Shown: in pieces, positions 35,001 to 42,343 of the stretch | Numbering within the stretch: the stretch's first letter is position 1 | Layout: each line of letters begins with the position of its first letter | Source of the DNA: JAZKDW01 sp040387375 | GTDB lineage: Bacteria; Pseudomonadota; Gammaproteobacteria; Burkholderiales; Burkholderiaceae_D | Reading direction: 5' to 3' | Length of the DNA stretch: 64,000 nt | Assembly (NCBI GenBank): GCA_040387375.1 | Contig: JAZKDW010000046.1 | Location: 62,001-126,000, forward strand | Notes under the pieces: model-generated | The model's input: the letters and a program-made list of their open reading frames with translations, nothing else | The model's database searches: none | What the model was told of the DNA's origin: nothing | Program-made: the position numbers and the translations under genes

Positions 35001-36116
35001 ATGCCGAACGACTTGCCCGCAATCCGCAAAAACCGCCCCGCCCGTTCCGGGCGCTGGATTGCGCTGCTGATCGCATCGGCGTTGCTGCATGTTGTTGCGA
35101 TTGAATGGATCGGAGGCAAGCTCGGCATTCCCGCGCTGCGCGAGCACGACCCGGCCGAACTGGTCGCACAATTGCTGGCGCCGCCACCGGCGACTCCGCC
35201 CGCAGCAGCACCCACGCCGCCCCGGCCAAAACCGGCAGCAAAACCAAAACCGCGCCGCATTGCGCCACCACCGGCGCCAGCAACGCCGCCGGAGGCGGCA
35301 ATTGACGCCTCCGGCACACTGCCCTTGCCGCCCGCGGACATCAACGCTGTCGCCGCCGGCACCGTTGCCGACATTCCCGCAGCGACGGAAATCGTACCAC
35401 CTGCCGACACCGTGCTTGCCAACGAGGAAACAGAAACGCCGGACGTCCCCCGCCACAAGATCAGCCTGCCGCCTTCCGCTGAGCTAAAATACGATGTGCA
35501 ATCGCTCAACGATGGCAAGACCTACTACGGCAGCGGCACCATCACCTGGCAATCGGCGGGAGAAAATTACACCGTGGATGGCAAAGTGGAAATGCTGATT
35601 TTCACGCTGCTGAATTTCAAAAGCGCCGGGCTGGTCAGCGACGCCGGCGTTTCACCCTTGCTCTATTCCGAAAAACGCTGGCGCAAATCGGCAACCAATA
35701 CGCACTTCCACCAGGAACGCAATACGATCAGCTTTTCGGCTTCCACGGCCACCTATCCGCGCACCGGCGGCGAACAGGATCGCGCCAGTATCGTCTGGCA
35801 GCTGGCCGGCATTGGCCGTGGCGACAGCGACAAATTTGTCCCGGGCGCGGAAATCGACTTCTTCGTCGCCGGCGTGCGTGATGCCGAAACATGGCGCATT
35901 CGTGTCATCGCTTATGAAGAAGTCGACCTCGGCATCGGCAAGACCGGCGCCTGGCATGTGGTACGCATTCCCCGCAAGGGTTCTTACGATCAGAAACTCG
36001 ATATCTGGTTCGCACCTGACAAGGGGTGGTATCCGGTAAAAGTGCGATATACCGAAACCAACGGCGACTATCTGGACCTGTCGCTGACCAGGCTGACGGC
36101 CGGCGCCCCCAGCTAG
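35001..36116 (+). CDS. DUF3108 protein with TonB-like anchored N-terminus
   Basis: This 371-residue protein has three parts: a cytoplasmic Arg-rich start and single membrane helix (about 18-36), a Pro/Ala/Lys-rich linker (about 60-130) like that of TonB, and a C-terminal periplasmic DUF3108 domain (about 155-365) with YGSGTITWQSAGENY, GGEQDRASIVWQLAGIGRG and QKLDIWFAPDKGWYPVKVRY. DUF3108 proteins are predicted beta-rich periplasmic proteins of unknown function. The next gene encodes a shorter, directly exported paralogue. The stop codon lies inside a 14-bp tandem repeat. Start at ATG 35001, the first that places the helix near the N-terminus. Confidence 0.85.
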   Translation: MPNDLPAIRKNRPARSGRWIALLIASALLHVVAIEWIGGKLGIPALREHDPAELVAQLLAPPPATPPAAAPTPPRPKPAAKPKPRRIAPPPAPATPPEAAIDASGTLPLPPADINAVAAGTVADIPAATEIVPPADTVLANEETETPDVPRHKISLPPSAELKYDVQSLNDGKTYYGSGTITWQSAGENYTVDGKVEMLIFTLLNFKSAGLVSDAGVSPLLYSEKRWRKSATNTHFHQERNTISFSASTATYPRTGGEQDRASIVWQLAGIGRGDSDKFVPGAEIDFFVAGVRDAETWRIRVIAYEEVDLGIGKTGAWHVVRIPRKGSYDQKLDIWFAPDKGWYPVKVRYTETNGDYLDLSLTRLTAGAPS

Positions 36117-36142
36117 GCGCCCCCAGCTAGGCGCCCCCAGCT
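36102..36142. repeat. 14-bp tandem repeat x3 spanning a stop codon
   Basis: The unit GGCGCCCCCAGCTA occurs at 36102-36115 and 36116-36129, with a third copy lacking the last base at 36130-36142. The TAG stop of the preceding gene is formed at the junction of copies one and two, and the next junction repeats TAG. It probably arose by slipped-strand duplication. Confidence 0.95.
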
Positions 36143-36190
36143 GAACCCCCATTGGCCCATCCTTCATTCTTTATTATTCTATCGAACACG

Positions 36191-36937
36191 ATGACTACTA
36201 CTCTTACACGCGTTACCTTGTCTTCCTTGCTCTCCCTGGCCGTGCTGTCGATGCCGGCATCGGCGGCGCCTCCACTCAAGCCAAAAACCAATCTGCCGCC
36301 CTCCGCCGACCTGGCTTATACGATCAAGGCGCTGCAAAGCGGTCTGACGATCAACGGCAATGCGATGGTGCAGTGGACTGCGGCTGCCGGCAAATACAGC
36401 GTGGTGACGGAAACGCGCGCCATGCTGGTCGGTAAAATCCTCGATGAAAAAAGCGAAGGAGCCATCGATCAATATGGACTGGCGCCCGGCACCTTCACCG
36501 AAAAACGGTTCCGCAAGGAGGCGACAACGGCGACTTTCGATCGCGCGGCAAAAACAATCAGCTTTACCAGCTCGGCCAATACCTATCCCATCAAGGGAGG
36601 CGAGCAGGACCGCGCCAGTGCAATCTGGCAGCTGATTTCGATCGCGCGCGGCACGCCTGCGAAGTTCAGGCCCGGATCGTCATGGACCTTCGTCGTCGCC
36701 GGGCAGCAGGATGCCGAACCGTGGACCTTCAAGGTCGGCAAACAGGAGAAAATCAGGACGCCGCTGGGCGAAATCAATGCGCTGCATGTGGTCAAGGCGC
36801 CGCCGCCGAATTCGAAAGGCCAAAAACTCGACATCTGGCTGGCGCCGTCGCACGAGTGGTATCCGGTTCGGCTGCGTTTCGCCGACGACAAGGGTGAATA
36901 CATCGAACAGACGCTGGAAACGGTCAACAAGAGATAA
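36191..36937 (+). CDS. Exported DUF3108 protein, paralogue of the previous gene
   Basis: This 248-residue protein has a signal peptide (MTTTLTRVTLSSLLSLAVL, cleavage near ASA) followed by a DUF3108 domain. It is clearly related to the C-terminal half of the gene before it: NLPPSADLAYTIKALQSG corresponds to SLPPSAELKYDVQSLNDG, and GGEQDRASAIWQLISIARG and QKLDIWLAPSHEWYPVRLRF also match. The pair therefore looks like a tandem duplication, one copy free in the periplasm and one membrane-anchored. Function unknown. queC follows after 37 nt. Confidence 0.85.
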   Translation: MTTTLTRVTLSSLLSLAVLSMPASAAPPLKPKTNLPPSADLAYTIKALQSGLTINGNAMVQWTAAAGKYSVVTETRAMLVGKILDEKSEGAIDQYGLAPGTFTEKRFRKEATTATFDRAAKTISFTSSANTYPIKGGEQDRASAIWQLISIARGTPAKFRPGSSWTFVVAGQQDAEPWTFKVGKQEKIRTPLGEINALHVVKAPPPNSKGQKLDIWLAPSHEWYPVRLRFADDKGEYIEQTLETVNKR

Positions 36938-36974
36938 CACGGCCAGCCACGACATAATATCAAGGGAAAAGAAC

Positions 36975-37679
36975 ATGGAAAACTCCACAGGCGCGCTGGT
37001 ACTTTTCAGCGGCGGACAAGACTCGACAACCTGCGTTGCATGGGCATTGTCGCGTTATGAAAAAGTCGAAACCATCGGCTTCGACTACGGCCAGCGGCAT
37101 GCGATCGAATTAAGCGTGCGGCCAACGCTGCTGCAAAAATTGCGCACCTTCTCGCCCGAATGGGATGCGCGGCTGGGCGAAGATCACATGATCGATCTGT
37201 CACTGATTGCAAGAATTTCGGACACCGCGCTGACCAGCAACGTTGAAATCGCAATGCAGGCGAACGGCTTGCCGAACACATTTGTTCCAGGCCGTAACCT
37301 GCTGTTCGTGACAGTCGCCGCCACCGTCGCTTACCGGCGCGGTCTCGACGTGCTGGTCGGCGGTATGTGCGAAACCGATTTTTCTGGCTACCCCGATTGC
37401 CGCAACGATACGATGCAGGCCATGCAAACCGCGCTCAACCTCGGCATGGCGACCGACCTGACGATCGAGACACCGCTGATGTGGATCGACAAGGCCGCGA
37501 CCTGGGACTTGGCGCAGCAGCTGGGCGGAGCGGCGCTGGTGGATCTGATCCGTACCGACACGCATACCTGCTACCTGGGCGAACGCGGTGCGCTGCATGA
37601 CTGGGGTTATGGCTGCGGAAAATGTCCGGCGTGTGAATTGCGCGCTCGCGGGTATGTGCAGTTTCGGGAGCGTGCTTGA
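36975..37679 (+). CDS. queC: 7-cyano-7-deazaguanine synthase QueC
   Basis: QueC converts 7-carboxy-7-deazaguanine to preQ0 with ammonia and ATP, in the queuosine pathway. The 234-residue product (MENSTGALVLFSGGQDSTT) has the PP-loop SGGQDS at residues 12-17, the GFDYGQRHAIEL motif and the zinc site CGKCPACELR (plus an earlier Cys) near the C-terminus. A much longer in-frame ORF from 36711 overlaps the DUF3108 gene; ATG 36975 follows AAGGG by about 6 nt and gives the normal length. Confidence 0.96.
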   Translation: MENSTGALVLFSGGQDSTTCVAWALSRYEKVETIGFDYGQRHAIELSVRPTLLQKLRTFSPEWDARLGEDHMIDLSLIARISDTALTSNVEIAMQANGLPNTFVPGRNLLFVTVAATVAYRRGLDVLVGGMCETDFSGYPDCRNDTMQAMQTALNLGMATDLTIETPLMWIDKAATWDLAQQLGGAALVDLIRTDTHTCYLGERGALHDWGYGCGKCPACELRARGYVQFRERA

Positions 37680-37739
37680 GACAAGTGCCGGGTTGGCGCA
37701 TGAGGGGAAAACCTGAGTACCCAGCCGGACTTTATCCAT

Positions 37740-37874
37740 TCAAGCCTGGTGGGATAGTCATGAAGACATCGTGATGCAGGCTCAGTCTGGATTCCCGCTT
37801 TCGCGGGAATGACGGTAGTAATTGGTATGACCTCCACTCTTACTACCGTCATTCCCGCGCAGGCGGGAATCCAT
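37740..37874. repeat. MITE-like dispersed repeat, copy A, with 34-bp inverted repeat
   Basis: The first 59 bp match copy B (53608-53666) without gaps at 49 positions, including an identical 18-bp core CATGAAGACATCGTGATG. Then follow two arms, 37788-37821 and 37840-37873, which are inverted copies of 34 bp with two mismatches around an 18-nt loop. Each arm contains a smaller ATTCCCGC/GCGGGAAT hairpin of the REP type common in proteobacterial intergenic DNA. The transcript would fold into a long hairpin downstream of queC. Confidence 0.88.
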
Positions 37875-37933
37875 AACCCGTTGGCACGGGAAGGACGTCG
37901 AGCCTGGCACCCATAAATCATAACTTGATAAGA

Positions 37934-38308
37934 ATGGCCAGATACCTGATGAAGTCTTGTTTTTATTTTTTACTGTTATTCTCTGCGGCTTGTTACGCGG
38001 CGCCACCTGCAGATGCGGTGATTGAAGTTGCGAGGCCTGATGGCATCCCTCAGTTTGCTTACCCGTCCGCGGCAGAACGCCATGGCGAAGAAGGATTGGT
38101 GGTGTTGAAGATGCGTGTTTTAGCGGACGGCAGCACGAACGAAGTGATCGTTTTCAAGAGTTCCGGCTCGCAGCTGCTTGACTCCGCTGCTCTCAAAAGT
38201 GCGATGGGAATCAGATTTTTCCCGGCTAAAAATAAATCGGGCATCCACATTGATAGTTCGGTCCTTCTGCCGGTGCAGTACAAATTATTACCTGAAAAAT
38301 CCAAGTAG
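37934..38308 (+). CDS. Exported TonB C-terminal domain protein
   Basis: This 124-residue protein has a signal peptide (hydrophobic residues about 6-20, ending CYAAP) and a TonB C-terminal-like domain: IPQFAYPSAAERHGEEGLVVLKMRV, in two halves, then DGSTNEVIVFKSSGSQLLDSAAL and the final beta-strand LLPVQYKLL. It lacks the Pro-rich linker and membrane anchor of true TonB, so it is not a standard energy transducer. ATG 37934 is chosen; ATG 37949 is also possible. No ExbB/ExbD genes are near. Function unknown. Confidence 0.72.
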   Translation: MARYLMKSCFYFLLLFSAACYAAPPADAVIEVARPDGIPQFAYPSAAERHGEEGLVVLKMRVLADGSTNEVIVFKSSGSQLLDSAALKSAMGIRFFPAKNKSGIHIDSSVLLPVQYKLLPEKSK

Positions 38309-38369
38309 CAATCAGAGTGCACAAAAACTCGGCTGATTGAAAGACTAGAGAAATTGGGAACCGGTGTGC

Positions 38370-39545
38370 TTACGGGCTCGCGCTCACCGGTGCCGCTTCC
38401 ACACCATCGTCTTGAAGCCAACCGGCGCCATAACGATTCATGAACTCCGGGTATTCCGCACGCAGGCGCGCTTCATCGACGCGCCCGGTGCGCGTGAGGA
38501 AATTGAACACGAACGGCACCGCGTCAAGCGTATCCATCCGCTCCGCAAACGATTCATACCAGGTGAAGCTTTTTTCAGCCGCGGCGACGAGCTTGGTTTT
38601 TGTTGGCTCGCGGACGCGACGAAAACTGGCCAGCGCAGCGGCGACATCGGCGGGCGAAGCCGCCAGCGCGTCGGCCAGCGCGATCGCGTCTTCCATGGCG
38701 ATCCGCGTGCCCGAACCGATACTCGGATGTGCACTATGCAGCGCGTCGCCAATCAGCACCCTGTGACCGACAGACCATTGCCTGTTGCGCACGACGGGCA
38801 GGGTGTGCCACACCGACTTGTTGCTGATGAGCGGGCAAGCGCCAAGCTCGGCGGCAAATACCTGTTGTACCAGGTTGTTGCGCTCCTCGTCATTCATGCG
38901 GTCGAGCCCGAGGTCAACCCAGGTAGCGGCATCACACTCGGCGACAAAGGTGCTCATGCGCTCCGTGTAGGGATAGGCCACGCCGACAAAATGGCCGCCG
39001 CCGAAACGCTTGAACGAGATTATCGGATAAGGGAAATGTTTCTCGGTGCCATACCATGCCAGGCGATTGCCCAGCATCCAGCTTGTCGTGCCGAACTCGG
39101 CTTCATGCCCCTTGCGCACGATTGAATTGACGCCGTCGGCGCCAACTACCAGATCAGCCTGGTCGCAGACGGCGGCATCGTCAATGCGCGCTTCGTAATG
39201 CACATGCACGCCGGCGTCCAGGCAATGCGATTCCAGAATCTGGAGCAGCCGCAAGCGGGCAACCGCGCCGCCATAACCGCCGCCCTCGACAAAAATCGTT
39301 GCGCCTGGATGGGACATGATGCGATTGCGCGTCACGAAAGACGCATCCATGATCGCGGTATACGAAGCGGGGTCGGCTTTCTGCAGGCGGTCCAGTCCGC
39401 GGTCGGCCAGCACGATGCCGAAGCCATACGTTGCGCCGCGCGGGTTTTGCTCGTAGACGTGGACCTCGGCGTGTGCCAGGCGGCGCTTTGCGAGCAGCGC
39501 AAAATACAGGCCCGATGGACCGCCTCCGATGACATTTATTTTCAT
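38370..39545 (-). CDS. FAD-dependent monooxygenase, aryl-CoA hydroxylase type
   Basis: This 391-residue group A flavoprotein monooxygenase has the dinucleotide motif IGGGPSGLYFALLAKR at residues 5-20, the DG motif VVGADGVNSIVRKG near 155, and the GD motif VLIGDALHSAHPSIGSGTR near 270. The N-terminus, including the VYEQNPRGATYGFGIVLAD segment, resembles salicylyl-CoA 5-hydroxylase and the monooxygenase half of 2-aminobenzoyl-CoA monooxygenase. That suggests a CoA-thioester substrate, in line with a CoA ligase in the same operon. It is the last gene of a four-gene coupled operon, overlapping the previous stop by 4 nt. Confidence 0.82.
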   Translation of the reverse strand: MKINVIGGGPSGLYFALLAKRRLAHAEVHVYEQNPRGATYGFGIVLADRGLDRLQKADPASYTAIMDASFVTRNRIMSHPGATIFVEGGGYGGAVARLRLLQILESHCLDAGVHVHYEARIDDAAVCDQADLVVGADGVNSIVRKGHEAEFGTTSWMLGNRLAWYGTEKHFPYPIISFKRFGGGHFVGVAYPYTERMSTFVAECDAATWVDLGLDRMNDEERNNLVQQVFAAELGACPLISNKSVWHTLPVVRNRQWSVGHRVLIGDALHSAHPSIGSGTRIAMEDAIALADALAASPADVAAALASFRRVREPTKTKLVAAAEKSFTWYESFAERMDTLDAVPFVFNFLTRTGRVDEARLRAEYPEFMNRYGAGWLQDDGVEAAPVSASP

Positions 39546-39799
39546 GACAGATCCTGGTCTTCAATCCGCATCAGATCGCGGCCATATTCGACGATGCGGC
39601 CGCGAAAGCCGCCGGACAGCATGCTGTTCCACAGCGCTGGGCCAAGTCCCATGGACTTGCGCGAGAATTCGATCGATTGTTTCGCCTCGATGCGATGATA
39701 GCCGCGCAGCGGCGCCTGTACCACGCATGCGGCATTGTTTCGGGCGGCGCGCAGCAGCGGCGCGAATTCGGGGATGTCGGGCACATAGATGGTGACCAT
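39542..39799 (-). CDS. Unknown 85-residue protein in aryl-CoA operon
   Basis: This small soluble protein starts MVTIYVPDIPEFAPLLRAAR and contains a conserved-looking stretch GYHRIEAKQSIEFSRKSMGL and an acidic end RIEDQDLS. No signal peptide or membrane helix is seen and I do not recognise a family. Its ATG overlaps the VOC gene stop by 1 nt, and its stop overlaps the monooxygenase start by 4 nt. Such tight coupling argues it is a real subunit or auxiliary factor of the pathway. Confidence 0.75.
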   Translation of the reverse strand: MVTIYVPDIPEFAPLLRAARNNAACVVQAPLRGYHRIEAKQSIEFSRKSMGLGPALWNSMLSGGFRGRIVEYGRDLMRIEDQDLS

Positions 39800-40398
39800 C
39801 AATGCGCCTCCGCCAGCGACTGCGCTACCAGATCGCCTTTTGCGCGCCACACCGCCTCGATCTTGTCCATCGTTTCGCCGTTGGAAGCACGACGCGCCTC
39901 TTCTTCCATCGCCGCTCGCAATGTCAATTCCGCGTCCGTCGCATCGATTGCGGAAAATGCGCGCAGCGGGCGCGTGATCTCGAGCATGTAGCCGTTTGGA
40001 TCACGAAAGTAAATCGACTCGATCACCTCGTGTTCGATCTGGTACATGATTTCCACACCACGTTTTTCCAGCCGCTCCCGCCATGCCATCAGCGTGTCCC
40101 GTGTGTCGACTTTCCACGCGGTGTGAATGGCGTCGTTATCGTAGGCCGGCCGATGTACCAGGTGATCCGGCTGGATGTCTCCGAGATAATAAAAAAAGGC
40201 GATCGTGCTGCCATTTCCGCTATCGAAAAAGAAGTGCAGGAAATCCGGATGATGGGCCGGACCCCAGCCGCGCGCCGACACGCTGTGCACCAGCGGCAGA
40301 CCGAGCACGTCGCGGTAGAAGTCAACGGTCTGGGCCAGCTTCCAGGTCGGCCGGGCCGTGTGATGTACGCCGTCTAGCGTCAAAGTTATTGTGTCCAT
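39799..40398 (-). CDS. VOC superfamily protein, glyoxalase/extradiol dioxygenase fold
   Basis: This 199-residue protein has two beta-alpha-beta-beta-beta modules. Module one has VHHTARPTWKLAQTVDFYRDVLGLPLV; module two has DAIHTAWKVDTRDTLMAW and IYFRDPNGYMLEI. Candidate metal ligands are His at about residue 13 or 56, His near DAIHTAW and Glu in YMLEI, the usual His/Glu pattern of the superfamily. A C-terminal helical tail is extra. It may be a ring-cleaving dioxygenase or an isomerase for the product of the neighbouring monooxygenase. Its ATG shares the A of the ligase stop codon (TGATG). Confidence 0.8.
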   Translation of the reverse strand: MDTITLTLDGVHHTARPTWKLAQTVDFYRDVLGLPLVHSVSARGWGPAHHPDFLHFFFDSGNGSTIAFFYYLGDIQPDHLVHRPAYDNDAIHTAWKVDTRDTLMAWRERLEKRGVEIMYQIEHEVIESIYFRDPNGYMLEITRPLRAFSAIDATDAELTLRAAMEEEARRASNGETMDKIEAVWRAKGDLVAQSLAEAH

Positions 40399-42083
40399 CA
40401 AGTTATCCTCAAGGCATTCAATGCAACGCTTTCCTTCTCAAGCGTCTCGCGTATTGCGGTACGCAGGCCAGCCTTGTCAAGCTTGCCGACTTTCGTCAGC
40501 GGCAGCGCATCGATGAGTTCGATGCGTTCGGGCCACTTGAATTTGGCCATGCCCAGCGCTTCGAGATGTTTTCCCAGGCCGGCAACGTCCGGCGCGGCGC
40601 TGCCGTGTTTGAGAACCAGGTAGGCGCACACACGCTCGCCCAGCACCGGATCGGGCATGCCAACCACTGCACAGCCGGAGACGGCCGCATGCGTCGACAC
40701 CGCGTTCTCAACCTCCTCGCAATTGATCTTCTCGGTGCCGCGGTCAACCACGTCCTTGGTGCGGCCTGCAAAGGCGTAAAACAGCTTGCCGCCGATTTCC
40801 CTTTGCACCATCAGGTCGCCGCTGCGATAAAAACCTTCGGAAGTGAAGATCTGCGCATTGCGCTCCGGGGCGTTGTAGTAACCGCAGATTGTGTAGGGCC
40901 CGCGGCAGGAGAACTCGCCCACCTCGCCGACCGCCACTTCACGCTCTCCACCGGGCTCGAGGAGCCGCACTTCGTCCATCGGCGACAGCGGCGTTCCCAC
41001 CGTCCAGTCGCGCGCTTCTTCGGGATCGTCCGCGCGGCAATACATGTTCAGCCCTTCGGACATGCCGAACATCGGCTGGCTGGTAATGCCGTATTTTTCC
41101 CGGATCAGTCGCGCCGCGTCAGGCGCCCATGCGCCCCGCACCCGCTCCAGCGTGCCGAGCCCCTGCTCGAGCATGGCATCGAGCCGTGGCAGCAATGCCC
41201 GGATCAGGCCGACGAAGGTCGGCTTCTTGCTCCGGAATACCGCGCCCCATGACTCCGGCGTCATGTCGGCTGGTATCGCAAAACTGGCGCCGGCGAGCAA
41301 GGCAGGAAGCAGAAAACAGATCATGGCCGCGTTGTGCATCATCGGCATCGGCATGAACAAGACGTCGGTGCTGGTGAAACCCATGACCTCAATGGTGCGG
41401 GTCGCGTTCAGCAGATAGTCGTTTTGCATGCGCGGTATGACCTTGGGCACGCCTGTCGTGCCGCCCGACAGCTGGAAAATCGCAACCTGGAAAGGATCGC
41501 GCGGCACAGCATGAACCGCCTCGCGCGCGGCCGGCGCCGTTTGTCCGGCCACCATGTCTTCAAGGCGTAATACACCCTCACGCGGCGCGCCAAGAACAGA
41601 GATCACGTGGCGCATGGTCGGAATGCGCGCCTGCATCCTGAGGGCGAATGCGGGCAGGTCGAATTTCGGATCGTTGTCCTGCACGATATGGGCCCGCGCA
41701 TCCACATGGCAGCCGAGATATTCAATCTCGAGTTCACGATGGGCAGCGAGAGTGCAGACCGGGATCAGGCCCGCCTTCAGGCAGCCCACTAGCGCATAGA
41801 TCAGCTCCTTGCAGTTATTCGACTGGAACAGCACCCGGTCCAGCGGCTGCAGGCCAAGCTGAATGAGCGCCGCGGCAAAACGATCCGTGATCTCGTCCAG
41901 CTCCACATAAGTGATGTCACCGTCGGCCAAGGCCAGCGCGGTTCGCGAGGCATTGGCGGCGAATGAACCGGCCAGCGCTTCCGCCAGTGTCTGCCGCCGC
42001 AACTCACCCGCGTCGACATAACGCTGAAGCCGCGCCTGCGGTGGATAAATCACGCCGGGTATGGGATTTCGTACGCCTGTCAT
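40398..42083 (-). CDS. Aryl acid AMP/CoA ligase, EntE/DhbE type
   Basis: This 561-residue adenylate-forming ligase activates an aromatic acid to acyl-AMP and then probably to the CoA thioester. Motifs are the P-loop QLSGGTTGVPKVIP (about 190), FGMSEGL, YRSGDLMV, GRTKDVVDRGTEKINCEEVE and the catalytic Lys in LTKVGKLDKAGL. The MPMMHNAAM segment keeps the His-Asn pair that in DhbE contacts the ortho-hydroxyl of 2,3-dihydroxybenzoate, pointing to an ortho-substituted aromatic or heteroaromatic acid. The start at 42083 follows GGAGG by 7 nt. It is the first gene of the operon. Confidence 0.88.
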   Translation of the reverse strand: MTGVRNPIPGVIYPPQARLQRYVDAGELRRQTLAEALAGSFAANASRTALALADGDITYVELDEITDRFAAALIQLGLQPLDRVLFQSNNCKELIYALVGCLKAGLIPVCTLAAHRELEIEYLGCHVDARAHIVQDNDPKFDLPAFALRMQARIPTMRHVISVLGAPREGVLRLEDMVAGQTAPAAREAVHAVPRDPFQVAIFQLSGGTTGVPKVIPRMQNDYLLNATRTIEVMGFTSTDVLFMPMPMMHNAAMICFLLPALLAGASFAIPADMTPESWGAVFRSKKPTFVGLIRALLPRLDAMLEQGLGTLERVRGAWAPDAARLIREKYGITSQPMFGMSEGLNMYCRADDPEEARDWTVGTPLSPMDEVRLLEPGGEREVAVGEVGEFSCRGPYTICGYYNAPERNAQIFTSEGFYRSGDLMVQREIGGKLFYAFAGRTKDVVDRGTEKINCEEVENAVSTHAAVSGCAVVGMPDPVLGERVCAYLVLKHGSAAPDVAGLGKHLEALGMAKFKWPERIELIDALPLTKVGKLDKAGLRTAIRETLEKESVALNALRIT

Positions 42084-42125
42084 TGTCTCGCCTCCTGTCA
42101 AATCACGTCATCGCTGGACATTAAT

Positions 42126-42143
42126 AGCCTATCCCAGTAGGCT
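42126..42143. promoter_or_regulatory. Inverted repeat AGCCTA-N6-TAGGCT
   Basis: A perfect 6-bp inverted repeat with 6-nt spacer lies in the divergent gap, 43 nt upstream of the ligase ATG. It could be a second regulator site or a weak hairpin in the ligase leader. Confidence 0.35.
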
Positions 42144-42176
42144 CTAAGTTCTTTATTGAAATCGACTCTATCGGCA

Positions 42177-42194
42177 ATTGATACCTGTGTCAAT
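42177..42194. promoter_or_regulatory. 18-bp palindrome, candidate TetR operator
   Basis: ATTGATAC (42177-42184), CT, GTGTCAAT (42187-42194) form a palindrome with one mismatch per arm. Outer segments GGCAATT and AATTGCC (42173-42179, 42197-42203) add further symmetry. It stands near the middle of the 260-nt gap between the divergent ligase operon and the hydrolase-TetR genes. TetR proteins typically bind palindromes of this size beside divergently transcribed targets. Confidence 0.55.
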
Positions 42195-42343
42195 GAAATT
42201 GCCATCAAAACCCTTTCATGCAATAATCGTTCGCATAGGATGCCGGCATTTTCATTATTTGACATGAATATGAATATGAATCCGATATGGCGCCAATCCC
42301 GGCCCTGGAAATCCCTTCCCAACACTATTCTGGAGTATTGAAA

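Noticed and set aside
36711..36974. N-terminal extension of queC
   Set aside because: The extra 88 codons overlap the DUF3108 gene in another frame and are not part of QueC; ATG 36975 fits.
36938..36974. Possible preQ1 riboswitch upstream of queC
   Set aside because: Only 37 nt separate the genes and no aptamer-like stem with an A-rich tail is visible.
37822..37839. Copy A repeat as a CRISPR or terminator
   Set aside because: There is a single inverted repeat without regularly spaced units, and no T-run follows the hairpin, so neither label fits.
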